A DNA stretch of 64,000 nucleotides from Amphiduros pacificus. Taxonomy: Eukaryota > Annelida > Polychaeta > Phyllodocida > Hesionidae. The notes beneath the pieces are model-generated. The model did not search any database and was not told the origin of the DNA. It was given only the letters and a program-made list of their open reading frames with translations. Positions 52,349-64,000 of the stretch are shown here, piece by piece. The stretch spans positions 47,905,720 to 47,969,719 of the forward strand of contig OX439000.1 of the NCBI GenBank assembly GCA_949316495.1, read 5' to 3'. Position 1 is the stretch's first letter; the number at the start of each line of letters is the position of its first letter. A program made the translations under genes and the position numbers.

Positions 52349-53744
52349 GTTACTTTCAGCTAGATCATTGTTTAAGAAACATGAATCAAGAGAATGAGAA
52401 TGAGACTATAATATATGTGCCAATTTTATCACACAAACTGATGACCAGTCCCAATACTGCTGCGTAACTTGGTCTTTGTAAAGAGGTACAATGCATAGAT
52501 CAAGATAACACATGTCAAAATGGACATTGATTGCATCCCATTCTACTTTAAAGTAAAGATTTTGCATGTCTTGAATATTCAAAAATGATTTATTGGGTAT
52601 TCTTGGCATATTGTTAGTTTCACCTAAAATATGAGAGATAGCAACCTGGTACATGTCTGTTGGCAGTCTCATCCTGTTGAATTTGAAACAGATGGAATTA
52701 TGGACATCAATTTCAATTAATGTAGTAATGCCATAAAATAGATAGTAAAATATTCATAGCTATATTTACACGGTGATGCAGAGATACCACACTAATGCAA
52801 TAAGAACCGTCAGCCCCTGCCAGTGTCAGCGGTAGTTTACAGAGGAAGAATGGAATGAAATGCCAACAGCAACAAAAAAAATAACACAACTGCCAATCAA
52901 CGTGCAAGGAAATTAGATGACAGTGCTGATTTATAAAGACTCTTGTTTCTTGAGATGGCAGAGTGGCTTGCATCTTCTTTCAGTGTGCTTAAGTGTGGAA
53001 ACTGAGGTAAGTCGCTGACAGCTTGGTTTGTTTAAAAAGTGGTTTGAGGGTGGGAGACTTGCAAATTGAGAAAATGGAGACATTAATGATTTTCTATTTC
53101 CTGTCCTGAAAATATTTATGGTCACATTTTTTTCGTATTCATTACAGTTAGAAAAAAAGCAATGTGTTGATATCAATTTGAGAAGTCAAACATTACCTAC
53201 AAAGGTTAACTTAGAACATTTAAAGGTTCAATATCATACTTTGTTTGCATTTAAATTGCACAAAAGGATATTATACCACTGCAGTTACACTAGAGAATGA
53301 AATGAAGGAATCAAACAAGCCTCATTAGCTTTGTTCATCATAACATACTTTTTACACAAGAGAAACCACCACACTTTGATGAACCTAAAAAGGTCACCAG
53401 CCAGGGATTAATATTTCAACTATATTCTAATGGTAACTCTTTTCTTGAATGACCGTGTCCTATTGGAGATTGAAAATGTGACCTATTTTTGCTCATCATG
53501 CAGCAAATGTATTGATCACAGTTTTCTTGTATGGACATACAAGAAACCACCCAAGCAATGGTAGTGTTATCATAGGAGACCAGTCTACCCGAAGCATCAG
53601 TATATACGTATATATATCATGTTTGTTGCCATACTTTTGTTATCAGTAAATTGTTTGTGGACAAGTAGGAAGTGAAGGTCAAAACGAGGTGATGCACCTA
53701 AATCTCCATCCTTTTTATCATTTTTTAAAAAAGATATCTGACCC

Positions 53745-53766
53745 TTTCTCGCAAATTTGCGAGAAA
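53745..53766. repeat. Perfect 22-bp palindrome
   Basis: TTTCTCGCAAA is followed directly by its reverse complement. It contains two CpGs in a CpG-poor region and an inverted GCAAAT pair (octamer-like half-sites). Confidence 0.93.
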
Positions 53767-54583
53767 TCATAAAGAAAATTGTAAGTTCCAAATGGAGATT
53801 CATATGTACAGAATATGTGTGTTGTCATCAGGCGTTATAAGTGAAAATTCCTCATTTCCTGCAAAAGTTTTCATAAATATTTGATTACTTACAATATTAT
53901 GAAATTAACAATTAAGCTCATTGGTAAGTTTCTTAAAAGCTTTGGCTTGTCACTTAGTATTCATGAAAGACAGAGGAACTCATCAACATCATAATAGATA
54001 GATGTGCTGATTTTTGATGAGACACAATTCACTTACTTCAGCAATCATGCTAATATACCATATCTGGGGCTTGATATAGCCCCAAATGGAGCCTTTCTCT
54101 GATCTTGGCATATCATTATTGTCATAAGTGTGTTCAGAGTAATTTTTGTTCACTTTGACAGGTTCTCATAATCTGACAGCTGTGTTTGCAGATATGCCTT
54201 GAAGATTGAAATCATGACTCTAATATGAATTTTATATTCATCGGGCTGTCTGTTTATAACAGCAAATATGTGAAATCAATGTGATTTTCACATAAAAAAT
54301 GAGTTTGCTGTAAAAACCTTATAGATAAGCACATTGACAATGATGAGAAAGCTGTACTGACTGGTTCTGTTCCAAGATAGCTGTGGTGCCCAGACATTTA
54401 TCCCAGCATGCATTGTACATGACATAAGAGACACCTGGTGGTTCACTACTGTTGAAACTCAAACAGTGAGAATTAGGTAGCCATATTAGGCTTAAGTTTC
54501 CATGGTTGCCTTGTAAAATGTTGTCTCCATATGACTATTCCAAAGCAGCCGTATTATGCTTGATTTAGATTGGAGAGAGCCAC

Positions 54584-54812
54584 CTGTCTGGTATAATATG
54601 GGCTGTCTGGTATAGTATGGGCTGTCTGGTATAATATGGGCTGCCTGGTATAGTATGGGCTGTCTGGTATAATATGGGCTGCCTGGTATAGTATGGGCTG
54701 CCTGGTATAATATGGGCTGCCTGGTATAGTATGGGCTGCCTGGTATAATATGGGCAGTCTGGTATAGTATGGGCTGTCTGGTATAATATGGGCTGCCTGG
54801 TATAGTATAGAC
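54584..54812. repeat. 19-bp minisatellite (38-bp dimer), about 12 units
   Basis: The unit is CTGGTATAATATGGGCTGC. Mostly alternating TAATATG and TAGTATG versions make a 38-bp dimer. It encodes spurious Tyr/Pro/Ile repeats on the minus strand. Confidence 0.95.
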
Positions 54813-57294
54813 TGGAGTAAGGCATTTATTATGTGTCTCCCTCTGTAATGATCATGATATATAATCAATACTTGTTGCTGTTTTTAGTTTACTCATTCTC
54901 ATCATTCACGATGCTTTTATTATTGATGCAAATACATTGACATTTTTTATTGTGCTGTTAGAGAAATTTGATACACATGCAATGTTGTATTATAGTGATA
55001 AATTAGCTTTTTTTCTTTTGCATATAACATGAAAATATACATGCCACTAATGTCATAATTGTTTGTTTTAGATTTTTCTCATATATATGAATAAATATTG
55101 AAATCGGTTTTCAGAAAGGTTAAGATGCACTTTCTTCAATTGCTTTAAGTTACGAAAAATGTAGTAATGTTTCTAAATCCTGCAAAATATGAGGTCAGTG
55201 GCCCAGACAACCCTGCCTGGAAGTTTTCTAATGGTTATGTGCATACCTTTCCTGACTGAGGTGGAATAACTAAGACACTTTTCCTCGTAAGAAGTCTGTG
55301 GGAGCCTCCAGCACCAATGTTCTTAACACAATATACGTGGATAGCCTTCTATCTATGTGGAAACAAAATGGAATCAAGCTGTCAAACCATGGCCAGCTCT
55401 CAAGTCCATAGTTCTTTCCAGACATAAAAACAATACCACTTTTTATAGTAATGTATATTTTAAAAATTCTGTTTGATTAAAATGTCCTATGGATACAAGG
55501 ATGTACATTTCTTCTTTTTTTATCATTAATGCTATTCTTTTGCATTTATGTTTAAAAATTCTTACAGAACTTGGTAAAATTTTGTAATCCAGTTTATGTA
55601 TTCCACACAGCATTTCAAGTGCAGAAAATGATTTTTAGCCCTAAAGGATGAGCCAGTTTAAATTTTGTTGACTGGCAGGATATACCATTTTTTTCTGGAC
55701 CAGTGTATCTGCATACTAAATTTATGAAACACATAACCATGGTTATTGAGTATGAACAATTGAGTGCTGGGGTCAAAAGTTCATAATTCAAACAGTCTGA
55801 CATCATTACTATGATTACATTGTAACAAATTACAACCCAAGAGAATGTTACAAAATGACATTATTAAACCAGAAAAATGGGGATGTTGACATCCTTCCAG
55901 TCTGTTGCTGGTGGTGGATGTTAACGTCCTTCCTGTCTGTAAGGGGTTAAGCAAAAATGAGTAACTGTAATTAATCCAAAGATTACAAGTGGAATATTTG
56001 TGGCATTTAGTAATATGTTGGATGAAAAATGTGTTTGCACCAAGACCACAGCACAAGCTTGACTATAGTCAAAGCAAATTGCAATATATTATTAAACAAA
56101 TAATTGGCTTTCATCTATTCACACTGTAAATGCAACATTAGCATCAGTGTCATTGACGCAATTTCATTTTATTGGATGTGTATTAGAACTGCGATTTATG
56201 ATATATATAATTTATATGTGTGTGTGTGTGTGATGTGTGTGTATGTATGTGTATGATAGGAACATTAATATAACACATCACAGGTAAAATGTGTATAACC
56301 GCCTATGTAAACGTGTAATTTTAGATAACTGCAACAGTGGTCACAAGGTAATGATATTGTCTGCAAAGACAAAGGATTCCACCCAAAAGCTGATGGGCCA
56401 CTTAACGTTATAATGGCAGAATACATGATTCCTGTCAGACGAGTGGTGTGGTGAGGCATCTCCAGGGAGACAGAGATTGTACTCTCAATGCTTCTAGCAT
56501 GTTATCATTGACAAGAGACATGTTGTACGGGTATGCTCGTACCAATCAGTCAATAACATGTCAATAAAGCTACTAGATCTGTAGTGCTTGTCACACAAAG
56601 CTGTGTGTTACTAGATTATGCATTAAGACATGTTTTGCACACCTTTTGCTAAGTGTCTAGTGAGGAAAGATACATACCATTATGTGGATTTAAAGTTGTT
56701 TCAATTTAGCTTTTCATTTTTTAATTACCTTAGGTTTAAGGTTGGAGTAGATATTAGCATCCATATGTAAAAATCAATTCATTGCATAAGATTGTTTGGT
56801 TAAAACCTTCACATGTTACCTTCTACAAATATGAAATATGAAATATATTCTGCAACGTTTTATTTTGTTTATTATGCAGAAGTAAGATTTTTGTGTGTGT
56901 AAAAACAATATAGATTCAGGAATGATAAACATGTTTAGCATGGCTTATGCTGAGTTCACACAAAAGACTACCTTGAATAATCAATTTATTGTGACCCCCC
57001 CCCCCACCTTTCACATAAGGTGCATCATAAGCCTGGGAACCTTAACTGATGGGATCGTTTGGTCTAACTCATTTGACTATAGAGAATAGAAATTTAATAA
57101 ATGCACTTAGGTTAAGATAAAGTGCATATATATAAATCTATGTGTACCTCAAGGCCATCTGGCCTAATGTTGTATAGTAGCTAATTATTGATGAGTGACC
57201 CCCTGGGTGGGCAATTATTGTGGTGGGGCCTGAACAATAATAGGTGTATTGTGAATGCAGTCAGTGATGGGTGACTGATGACACAGCCACACCA
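54813..57294. other. Noncoding, nothing beyond a TG repeat
   Basis: AT-rich. Two near-copies of GATGTTGACATCCTTCC / GATGTTAACGTCCTTCC lie near 55885 and 55918. Confidence 0.45.
56213..56256. repeat. (TG)n microsatellite with GTATG units
   Basis: TATGTGTGTGTGTGTGATGT and following GTATGTATGTGTATG. Confidence 0.9.
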
Positions 57295-57646
57295 CTCAAC
57301 GTTTTGTTGTTGTCCGCAAACGCACCATTTCGGCTTAGTCTAATTTAGTGGCAGGCTATGCTTTACACCATAGTACACTGACATCTCGAGGAGCATAAAT
57401 GCTATCTAGTTTGCCATGCAGGCAGGTAGACAGCAGCTAGACTAGCCTGCGTTACACAGTCCCTGGCAAGCTTCAGTGTATGGATGTTTTCAGAGGATAG
57501 CTGAGACAGCCAGTCTGCGGTGACAGCAGTGTGAGAACAGGCACACTCATATACTCACATTGTGACAGCCTTTATTAAACCTCACACACCATACCAGGAT
57601 TATATCATCTTAATAACGTGATCTCGTCAACGAGTACATCGCCAAT
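57295..57646 (+). promoter_or_regulatory. CpG-enriched leader/promoter-like block before the candidate first exon
   Basis: About 350 bp with roughly a dozen CpGs, clearly more than the CpG-poor DNA on either side, lead directly into the ATG at 57647. An AT-rich TTTATTAAA lies near 57571, about 75 bp before the ATG. It could be a weak TATA-like element or simply part of a 5' UTR. Stops occur in all three + frames, so it is not itself coding. Promoter function is inferred only from composition and position. Confidence 0.35.
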
Positions 57647-57725
57647 ATGACACAGTGTATGCAGTACAACCAGCAGAACTTTGCGTCAATGATCGACAAT
57701 ATCAACAGAGAACTGCAGCAGAGAG
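57647..57725 (+). CDS. Candidate alternative first coding exon (start codon to donor)
   Basis: An ATG in the context GCCAATATGA opens a frame of 26 codons plus one base, ending at CAGAGAG before GTGGGT, a good donor. The peptide begins MTQCMQYNQQNF and continues into a Glu/Arg/Gln-rich stretch likely to be helical (NINRELQQR). An in-frame TAA lies at 57614-57616 with no convincing acceptor between it and the ATG, which favours a start exon over an internal one. It ends in phase 1, as the exon at 49682-49951 does, so both could splice to the same downstream exon outside this window. The AG at 57633-57634 could make it an internal exon, but that would begin in phase 0 and could not follow the 49951 donor. 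I do not recognise the protein. Confidence 0.45.
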
Positions 57726-59255
57726 GTGGGTACGATGTAATGTATTCTCGCTGATACGGCCATGTCTCCAGACTCAAGGTGTCACAAGGTCTGATCTTAC
57801 CCACGATAAAATGGTAAAGCTTGGCATATAACACATGGCATGATGCTCATGTCGACGATGTCTTGCTTCAGGAGGCACAGAGAAGCCCACATATTAAGAT
57901 TGCAAAGTGTTTCGCTTTCTCTTGCTGCCACACAAAACAGCAAAGAAAGGCGATGTAAACACTGACAACATGTTGATAATTTCCACTCTGATGCCAAGTA
58001 AAATTAGAGTTATATTTACGAGGAACTAAAATTTAATGTTGGAGTTATGGTTAGGCATATTCTTTGTGTCTAGTTTGATGTGTACCAGCCATATTCACAT
58101 AGACAAAGTGGCTTGCCGTATTGAAAATTGTCAATAGCATCATGGATGGTTTATCGCTATTATGCAGCACGGAAGGGGCCAGGGCCTCTTGTGTTGTGCA
58201 TAATCTGTTCTATCATGACCAGTCCCAACCAGGTAGCTTGGTGCCAATATTGGACCAGGTCAGGGGTGACACAAGATTGAAATGAAGCATTTAATGCATT
58301 ACGGCACCACCATAGCAATGTCTAATGCAAGATGGCAACAAGGGAATATTTTTGGGGTCATTTGCTTTTAGCCAAATTGTCACATGCAAGAATGAAAGGA
58401 ATTTATCACAGTGCTGAGGTTTGAGTTAAATTAAAATACTCTATTCATAACATGGTCTTGGTGATATGGCAATGTGAATTGGTCAGAGTTCAATGTGAAA
58501 GAAGTCAAAGGTCAAAAGCAGACAAATCTTGGCCTTGTGCCCCAAAGCCATCCATCATTTGCAGCATACAGGGGAGTTGAACCGGCTGGCTGCTTTATGA
58601 CCTCACATGAGACATAATCTGCCGAGGCTTATTGGACTGTGGTCAATCATAATAACCTCAACTTGATTCATTAATACATTCTGAATAAATATCATCAAAA
58701 TCAATATTATCATTATGCTTTAGATAAATGAACTTAAAATTTTTATATTTTTATCTCATGATGATATTTAAATTCAAGATATTTTATCTGTGGAATAATT
58801 AGTCACTTTTTACAGATCTTTAATGTTACACATTATTTTGTATGATTAATCATCCTGTATATAGCAACCATTCATTTCAGTTACTCATAGTTCTGTAACT
58901 TACATATGGTGGTACATTTCACATGAACATGAATAACTCAAACTGGTCAATGAGAGAACTACCCTTTACCCCCTCGTAAAACTTTAAATAGGGTTTATCC
59001 TAGTACAATATTTGACATTATTTGAGCAGATATACACTTTCAGGGGTACCGGTAGGTTAATTGAAAACAAATGATTCTATGAGATCAGTACATGTATTAT
59101 ACATATACTCTTATATCAATATGGATGACATCAGTAGCATGTATAGTATGCTGGGGAAGTGTTAAGTGTTATATATGTATCACTCAGTCTGCATACAAAC
59201 TGAGCACCATCCCCACCAGTATCAGTGTCCACACCATGATTGGCAGAATTGGTGG

Positions 59256-61236
59256 TCATCCACTGGACCCCTGGCCTGCATGCTGAGTAGTCACTATATA
59301 CAATGAATATCATACCCCCCCACTACAGGGTATGACATCAGACCCTGGCCTGCATGCTGAGTAGTCACTATATACAATGAATATCATACCCCCCCCCCCC
59401 CCCCCCACTACAGGGTATGACATCAGGCCGCAATAGCTCAATTGGTAGTGTATTCGCCTTGAGATCCAGGGGTTCTACGTTCGAATCCTGGCCAGTTACT
59501 ATCAACCGCTATGAGCAGACATTGTCTGGTATCAGCGGTATATAAATGTCAGCTTTACTTTTTTTTTTACTTATCAGACCCTGGCCTGCATGCTAAGCAG
59601 TCACTACCTACTATGAAAACCATGCCCCCCCCCACTACAGGGTATGACATCAGACCCTGGCCTGCATGCTAAGCAGTCACTACCTACTGTGAGAGCCATG
59701 CCTCCCACCCACTACAGGGTATGACATCAGACCCTGGCCTGCATGCTAAGCAGTCACTACCTACTATGAGAACCATGCCCCCACCCACTACAGGGTATGA
59801 CATCAGACCCTGGCCTGCATGCTAAGCAGTCACTACCTACTATGAGAACCATGCCCCCGCCCACTACAGGGTATGACATCAGACCGTGGCCTGCATGCTA
59901 AGCAGTCACTACCTACTGTGAGAGCCATGCCTCCCACCCACTACAGGGTATGACATCAGACCCTGGCCTGCATGCTAAGCAGTCACTACCTACTATGAGA
60001 ACCATGCCCCCACCCACTACAGGGTATGACATCAGACCCTGGCCTGCATGCTAAGCAGTCACTACCTACTGTGAGAGCCATGCCTCCCACCCACTACAGG
60101 GTATGACATCAGACCCTGGCCTGCATGCTAAGCAGTCACCACCTACTGTGAGAGCCATGCCTCCCACCCACTACAGGGTATGACATCAGACCCTGGCCTG
60201 CATGCTAAGCAGTCACTACCTACTGTGAGAGCCATGCCTCCCACCCACTACAGGGTATGACATCAGACCCTGGCCTGCATGCTAAGCAGTCACTACCTAC
60301 TGTGAGAGCCATGCCTCCCACCCACTACAGGGTATGACATCAGACCCTGGCCTGCATGCTAAGCAGTCACCACCTACTATGAGAACCATGCCCCCACCCA
60401 CTACAAGGTATGACATCAGACCCTGACCTGCATGCTAAGCAGCCACTACCTACTATGAGAACCATGCCCCCCCACTACAGGGTATGACATCAGACCCTGG
60501 CCTGCATGCTAAGCAGTCACTACCTACTATGAGAACCATGCCCCACCCACTACATGGTATGACATCAGACCCTGGCCTGCATTCTAAGCAGTCACTACCT
60601 ACTATGAGAACCATACCCCCACCCACTACAGGGTATGACATCAGACCCTGGCCTGCATGCTAAGCAGTCACTACCTACTATGAGAACCATGCCCCCACTA
60701 CAAGGTATGACATCAGACCCTGGCCTACATGCTAAGCAGTCACTACCTACTATGAGAACCATACCCCCACCCACTACAGGGTATGACATCAGACCCTGAC
60801 CTGCGTGCTAAGCAGTCACCACCTACTATGAGAACCATGCCCCCCCCCCCCACCCACTACATGGTATGACATCAGACCCTGGCCTGCGTGCTAAGCAGTC
60901 ACTACCTACTATGAGAACCATACCCCCACCCACTACAGGGTATGACATCAGACCCTGACCTGCGTGCTAAGCAGTCACCACCTACTGTGAGAGCCATGCC
61001 CCCCCCCACTACAGGGTATGACATCAGACCCTGGCCTGCATGCTAAGCAGTCACTACCTACTATGAGAACCATGCCCCCACCCACTACAGGGTATGACAT
61101 CAGACCCTGGCCTGCATGCTAAGCAGTCACTACCTACTATGAGAACCATACCCCCACCCACTGAAGGGTATGTCATCAAGACCTGGCCTGCATACCATGC
61201 AGTTATAACCTACACCTATCATAGTGGTAACCTTAC
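59256..61236. repeat. ~76-bp minisatellite with variable C tract, about 24 units, interrupted by a SINE
   Basis: The unit is ACTACAGGGTATGACATCAG, ACCCTGGCCTGCATGCTAAG, CAGTCACTACCTACTATGAG, then AACCATG and a C-rich tract. The C tract varies from about 4 to about 18, so unit length varies. Units left of the SINE at 59427 use TGAGTAGTCACTATATACAA; those to the right use the standard form. The array decays near 61150-61236. Confidence 0.97.
59427..59572 (+). mobile_element. tRNA-derived SINE inserted in the 76-bp array
   Basis: The head has a Pol III A box (TAGCTCAATTGG) and B box (GTTCGAATCCT). After the head, ACCGCTATGAG pairs partly with TCAGCGGT to form a stem-loop, followed by TATATAAATGTC and a T-rich tail. 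ATCAG on both sides (59422-59426 and 59573-59577) is a likely target-site duplication; removing the insert restores the tandem unit. The head does not fold as a functional tRNA. Confidence 0.85.
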
Positions 61237-64000
61237 CCAAACCACGACAAATAAAAGAAACTAGAGAGTTTTTACAAGAATAATGATTACATTTATAAAA
61301 TTTGATAAGGTGTATTTTTTCATATATTCTATAGTATATTTTGAATAGATAATCCATCATTTTCGAAGATACCATTCACTACCCATCCTATTTAATAATG
61401 ACTTAGGTAGAATTTGTTATCTGGCGGTAAGAAGCCGCGTACCCTTAAATTTAATATTAACTGCATGGCTTTGATGAAAAAAATTCTTTGTTGCTTCTTA
61501 AGTATTCTTCTCAAGTCATGTGAAAAACCTATTCAAACGTGTGACAGCAAAGAGCCCGCTGATACAATGACGTCATTTGATGTTTACCCCTTTTATGTTG
61601 CCATGACGTCATCACTTTGACTCTTTTGATGGCAATCTTGAATTGTCAAACCTAATGTTTTCAGAATAACTGAAGAAAGAGTAATACATAATAAACAGGA
61701 TTTTATTTTTGGACATGATGAATGGGAAAGATGATGACACAGATAATCTCAGCGATGGTAAATCGCCAGGAGGCAGAGTTCACTCAGTTCAACATTGTTC
61801 TGATGTACATCAAACTATTTATAGTGAGAAAAATATCATATCAAGGCTACTGAGCTGATGGATTGAATAGAGGCGGGGATTAAGGGTGATACATGCATTT
61901 TATACAATAATATCCATTAAATGTTTTTGTACTCAATGACCTTATTTAAATGTTGCCTAATCATGACCTGGTCCCTTGTCAAAACAGGTATTTAGTGCAG
62001 TTGCACCGATGTAAAAAGAATATATTTAGTTACAACAAGGACATTGAGAAAGTCTGGGAGTAATAAATTTCTGAAGCAGTCATGTTACGATTTGTGGATC
62101 TACCGTGCTGGGAAGAGAACTTTGACATAAACATGGACATGAATGTACATGATAAATACAGTACTACTTTCACATCCTTCCACACAAAAGAAAGACATGT
62201 TTATGAAGAGTAGTTGAAAGACACTCATGGGAATTGAAGCTTTCATGTTTGGTTTGGCACTGTAATTCTATCAAAGTGATTTGATCAAACAGAAATTAAT
62301 AATTTACAAAATGGCATTGTGAAGAACCAGTCATGAGTGCCATAAAGCTGTCAAAAGTAATGAGGAAATGAACTTATTGACTTCATTATCAAAGAAGAAA
62401 TAACACCAAATGAAAAATATCACTGGGCATATTTCATACAAGCTATTTTCATGTGCTTGATTATGATACATGTAGTTTTAGAATCACAATCTGTTGTAGA
62501 TGATGTTGTAGTTAGATTCTCAACCTACACAATACATTATGAAGTAGCAATTAAGATATGGGTTGCAGACTCTCACAGGTGACATGGGTTAGCGTTAAGT
62601 ACCAGTAGAAGATAGTAAGAACAGCTGAAGGAGGCGCAGGCACTGAATTTTATGAGATGGGGGATTGTAGGTTTTGGATGGAGGAATTCTGTTGGTGAGG
62701 TGCAGGTAATTGCCACAATGTATGTGAGTATAATAGCCCATGTTGGGGTCAACTGCAGGCAGGTGCCCCTCATCATTCCTCATGGGTAATGCTAGAACTT
62801 TCTGTGTGGCAGGAAGCCAACCATGTTGTACTTGCCTCACTGAGCAGATGCTCATTGTTGCAGTCAGACGGTAGAGAGTGGGAGGTGAGTGGGGGACATC
62901 TGACTGACAGTGGCATTGCCTGGCAGGAGGTCAACAAAGTGTAACTGCAGGAATACAGGGCAAATGACCAGTCACATGCTTTGATAAAAACAATTCAAAA
63001 AAGATCTTTCTTCAGGATAAATCAGCAACTTATCAGTCTAAATTGCAGAATTTGGTTTTGATTTATTTGATATTATGATTCAGTGGTGTGATACACAACA
63101 TGAAACAAAGCGGATTAATGAACTCAACTTATTGAGCTCATGGTCAGGCTTATATATAGGCCACATAGTAATACGGGAATACTTATGCCAGTGTAAACAG
63201 GAGGTGAACTATGGTTGTTCAAGAAGACAAAACTGAGGAGGTAATGTCAGCATTTAGACAGGAGGCAGCAAGCAGTGATGTAATAGTGCCAAGCTTTACT
63301 GCCCAACTGGGACTGAAAAATTGCCTTCTGGAGGAGCTGCTTTCTTTAAAGTATACTGCTGCAAACATAATATGGATAAAACACTAAAATGAGGTCACAC
63401 CTTGACCTTGACCTCTGCTAATGCAGGATTCAGCCATTATTTGGGCATGGAGTGTATTCTCTGTATTTTCATCAGCCTGTTGCTAATATTGGAGATGTAA
63501 GAAATTTATTGCTTACATAATATTGACAAAGTGGTGGAAGGCTAAGGAGGTTGGCTGCAATATGAGGGGGAAGTCCCACAGAAGCTGCTGCAGCTGGCAA
63601 GGTCCTTCCTGCGGGGAATCAAAGTGGCACGCAAGAGGTCCTCTAGTATTGGGTGCAGATAACCCAACTATATGTGCTGACCAAAGTGGCCTTCTATGAT
63701 GAAACACTACATTGAATGTGAGCATGAATGGCAAGGAAACGTGGGGGAATATATAGTGATTGAATAGAGCAATAACCGGGTGTGGAGAGCAGAAAGCACC
63801 AGACAACGATTCATGTATAGATGTCATGACTGCCAGTTAGTCCTCTCAATGCCTAGGACTGCATCAGGCATTGATTGACTGACCAATATTTTCTGTCTAC
63901 CCATTTATGCATCACATAGATGGGACCAGTGCATGGACACAGAAGAGGTCTGCGATAAGAGAGCTAGAGCATCAACAGGAGATTGATACGCAAATCCTAT
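61237..64000. other. Noncoding right end
   Basis: No exon or element recognised. The receptor half-site cluster at 63391 is the only marked feature. GC-richer patches at 62600-62950 and 63540-63830 have minus-strand frames of about 100 codons without coding-like composition. Confidence 0.4.
63391..63415. promoter_or_regulatory. Cluster of three nuclear-receptor half-sites
   Basis: GAGGTCA, then TGACCTTGACCTC about 6 bp later. The second part is two directly adjoining TGACCT half-sites and contains a full TCAAGGTCA on the other strand. Function inferred from motif only. Confidence 0.35.

Larger units (their letters stand above)
50851..54583. other. Noncoding with two tRNA-like SINE heads and a palindrome
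   Basis: Apart from the SINE heads at 51735 and 52262 and the palindrome at 53745, no gene-like sequence is seen. Confidence 0.45.

Noticed and set aside
54554-54868. 104-codon Tyr/Pro/Ile-repeat frame on the minus strand
   Set aside because: Product of the 19-bp repeat; no coding signals.
59427-59500. tRNA gene
   Set aside because: A and B boxes are present but the acceptor stem does not pair and a SINE body follows. The same applies to the heads at 51735, 52262, 39075 and 35573.
1-64000. Retroviral, LTR or Polinton-type elements
   Set aside because: I saw no paired long terminal repeats, no integrase, protease or capsid-like frames. The unassigned relic at 31700-32200 is the only sequence whose origin is open.

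Overview
This is a 64 kb piece of an animal nuclear genome, almost certainly an invertebrate metazoan. It is AT-rich and visibly poor in CpG. It has no densely packed genes, ribosome-binding sites or operons. It carries several tRNA-headed SINEs, a decayed CR1/L2-type LINE and many minisatellites, plus a few short CpG-richer islands of protein-like sequence bounded by splice signals. Nothing fixes the phylum. The SINE tails and the Nuclear-receptor-half-site repeat are of kinds I associate with molluscs, echinoderms, hemichordates or cephalochordates. That is inference.

Most of the window reads as very long introns and/or intergenic DNA of one or more + strand genes. The one confident coding exon is at 49682-49951: acceptor, 270 bp open frame, donor, phase 1 on both sides. 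A possible upstream exon at 38046-38223 ends in phase 1 and would join it in frame. A candidate 5' exon at 57647-57725 has an ATG, an upstream in-frame stop, a CpG-enriched leader and a phase-1 donor, so it could be an alternative promoter and first exon feeding the same downstream exon. The protein is Ser/Thr/Pro-rich and I do not recognise it.

Layout: 1-2.5 kb noncoding; 2.58-3.71 kb a 20-bp minisatellite; 3.7-12.6 kb noncoding with one GC-rich block; 13.7-14.56 kb a ~145-bp repeat with ERR/NR5A-type sites; 16.23-16.98 kb a 34/35-bp minisatellite; 18.56-20.62 kb linked 39-bp and 40-bp arrays; 20.6-26.2 kb plain noncoding; 26.21-26.67 kb a palindrome and 20-bp array; 26.86-28.76 kb a LINE remnant with two in-frame minisatellites inside its ORF; 31.2-32.2 kb degenerate repeats and a minus-strand coding-like relic; 33.45 kb a microsatellite; 33.9-38.6 kb CpG-richer blocks with short coding-like frames; 39.1 kb a SINE; 39.5-40.35 kb a probable non-autonomous DNA transposon; 45.1-45.6 kb a degenerate repeat; 49.7 kb the exon; 50.5, 54.6 and 59.3-61.2 kb further minisatellites, the last interrupted by a SINE; 57.3-57.7 kb the candidate promoter/first exon.

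The very long open frames across the arrays at 2.5-3.8, 18.6-20.0 and 54.6 kb are by-products of repeat periodicity and are not annotated as genes.
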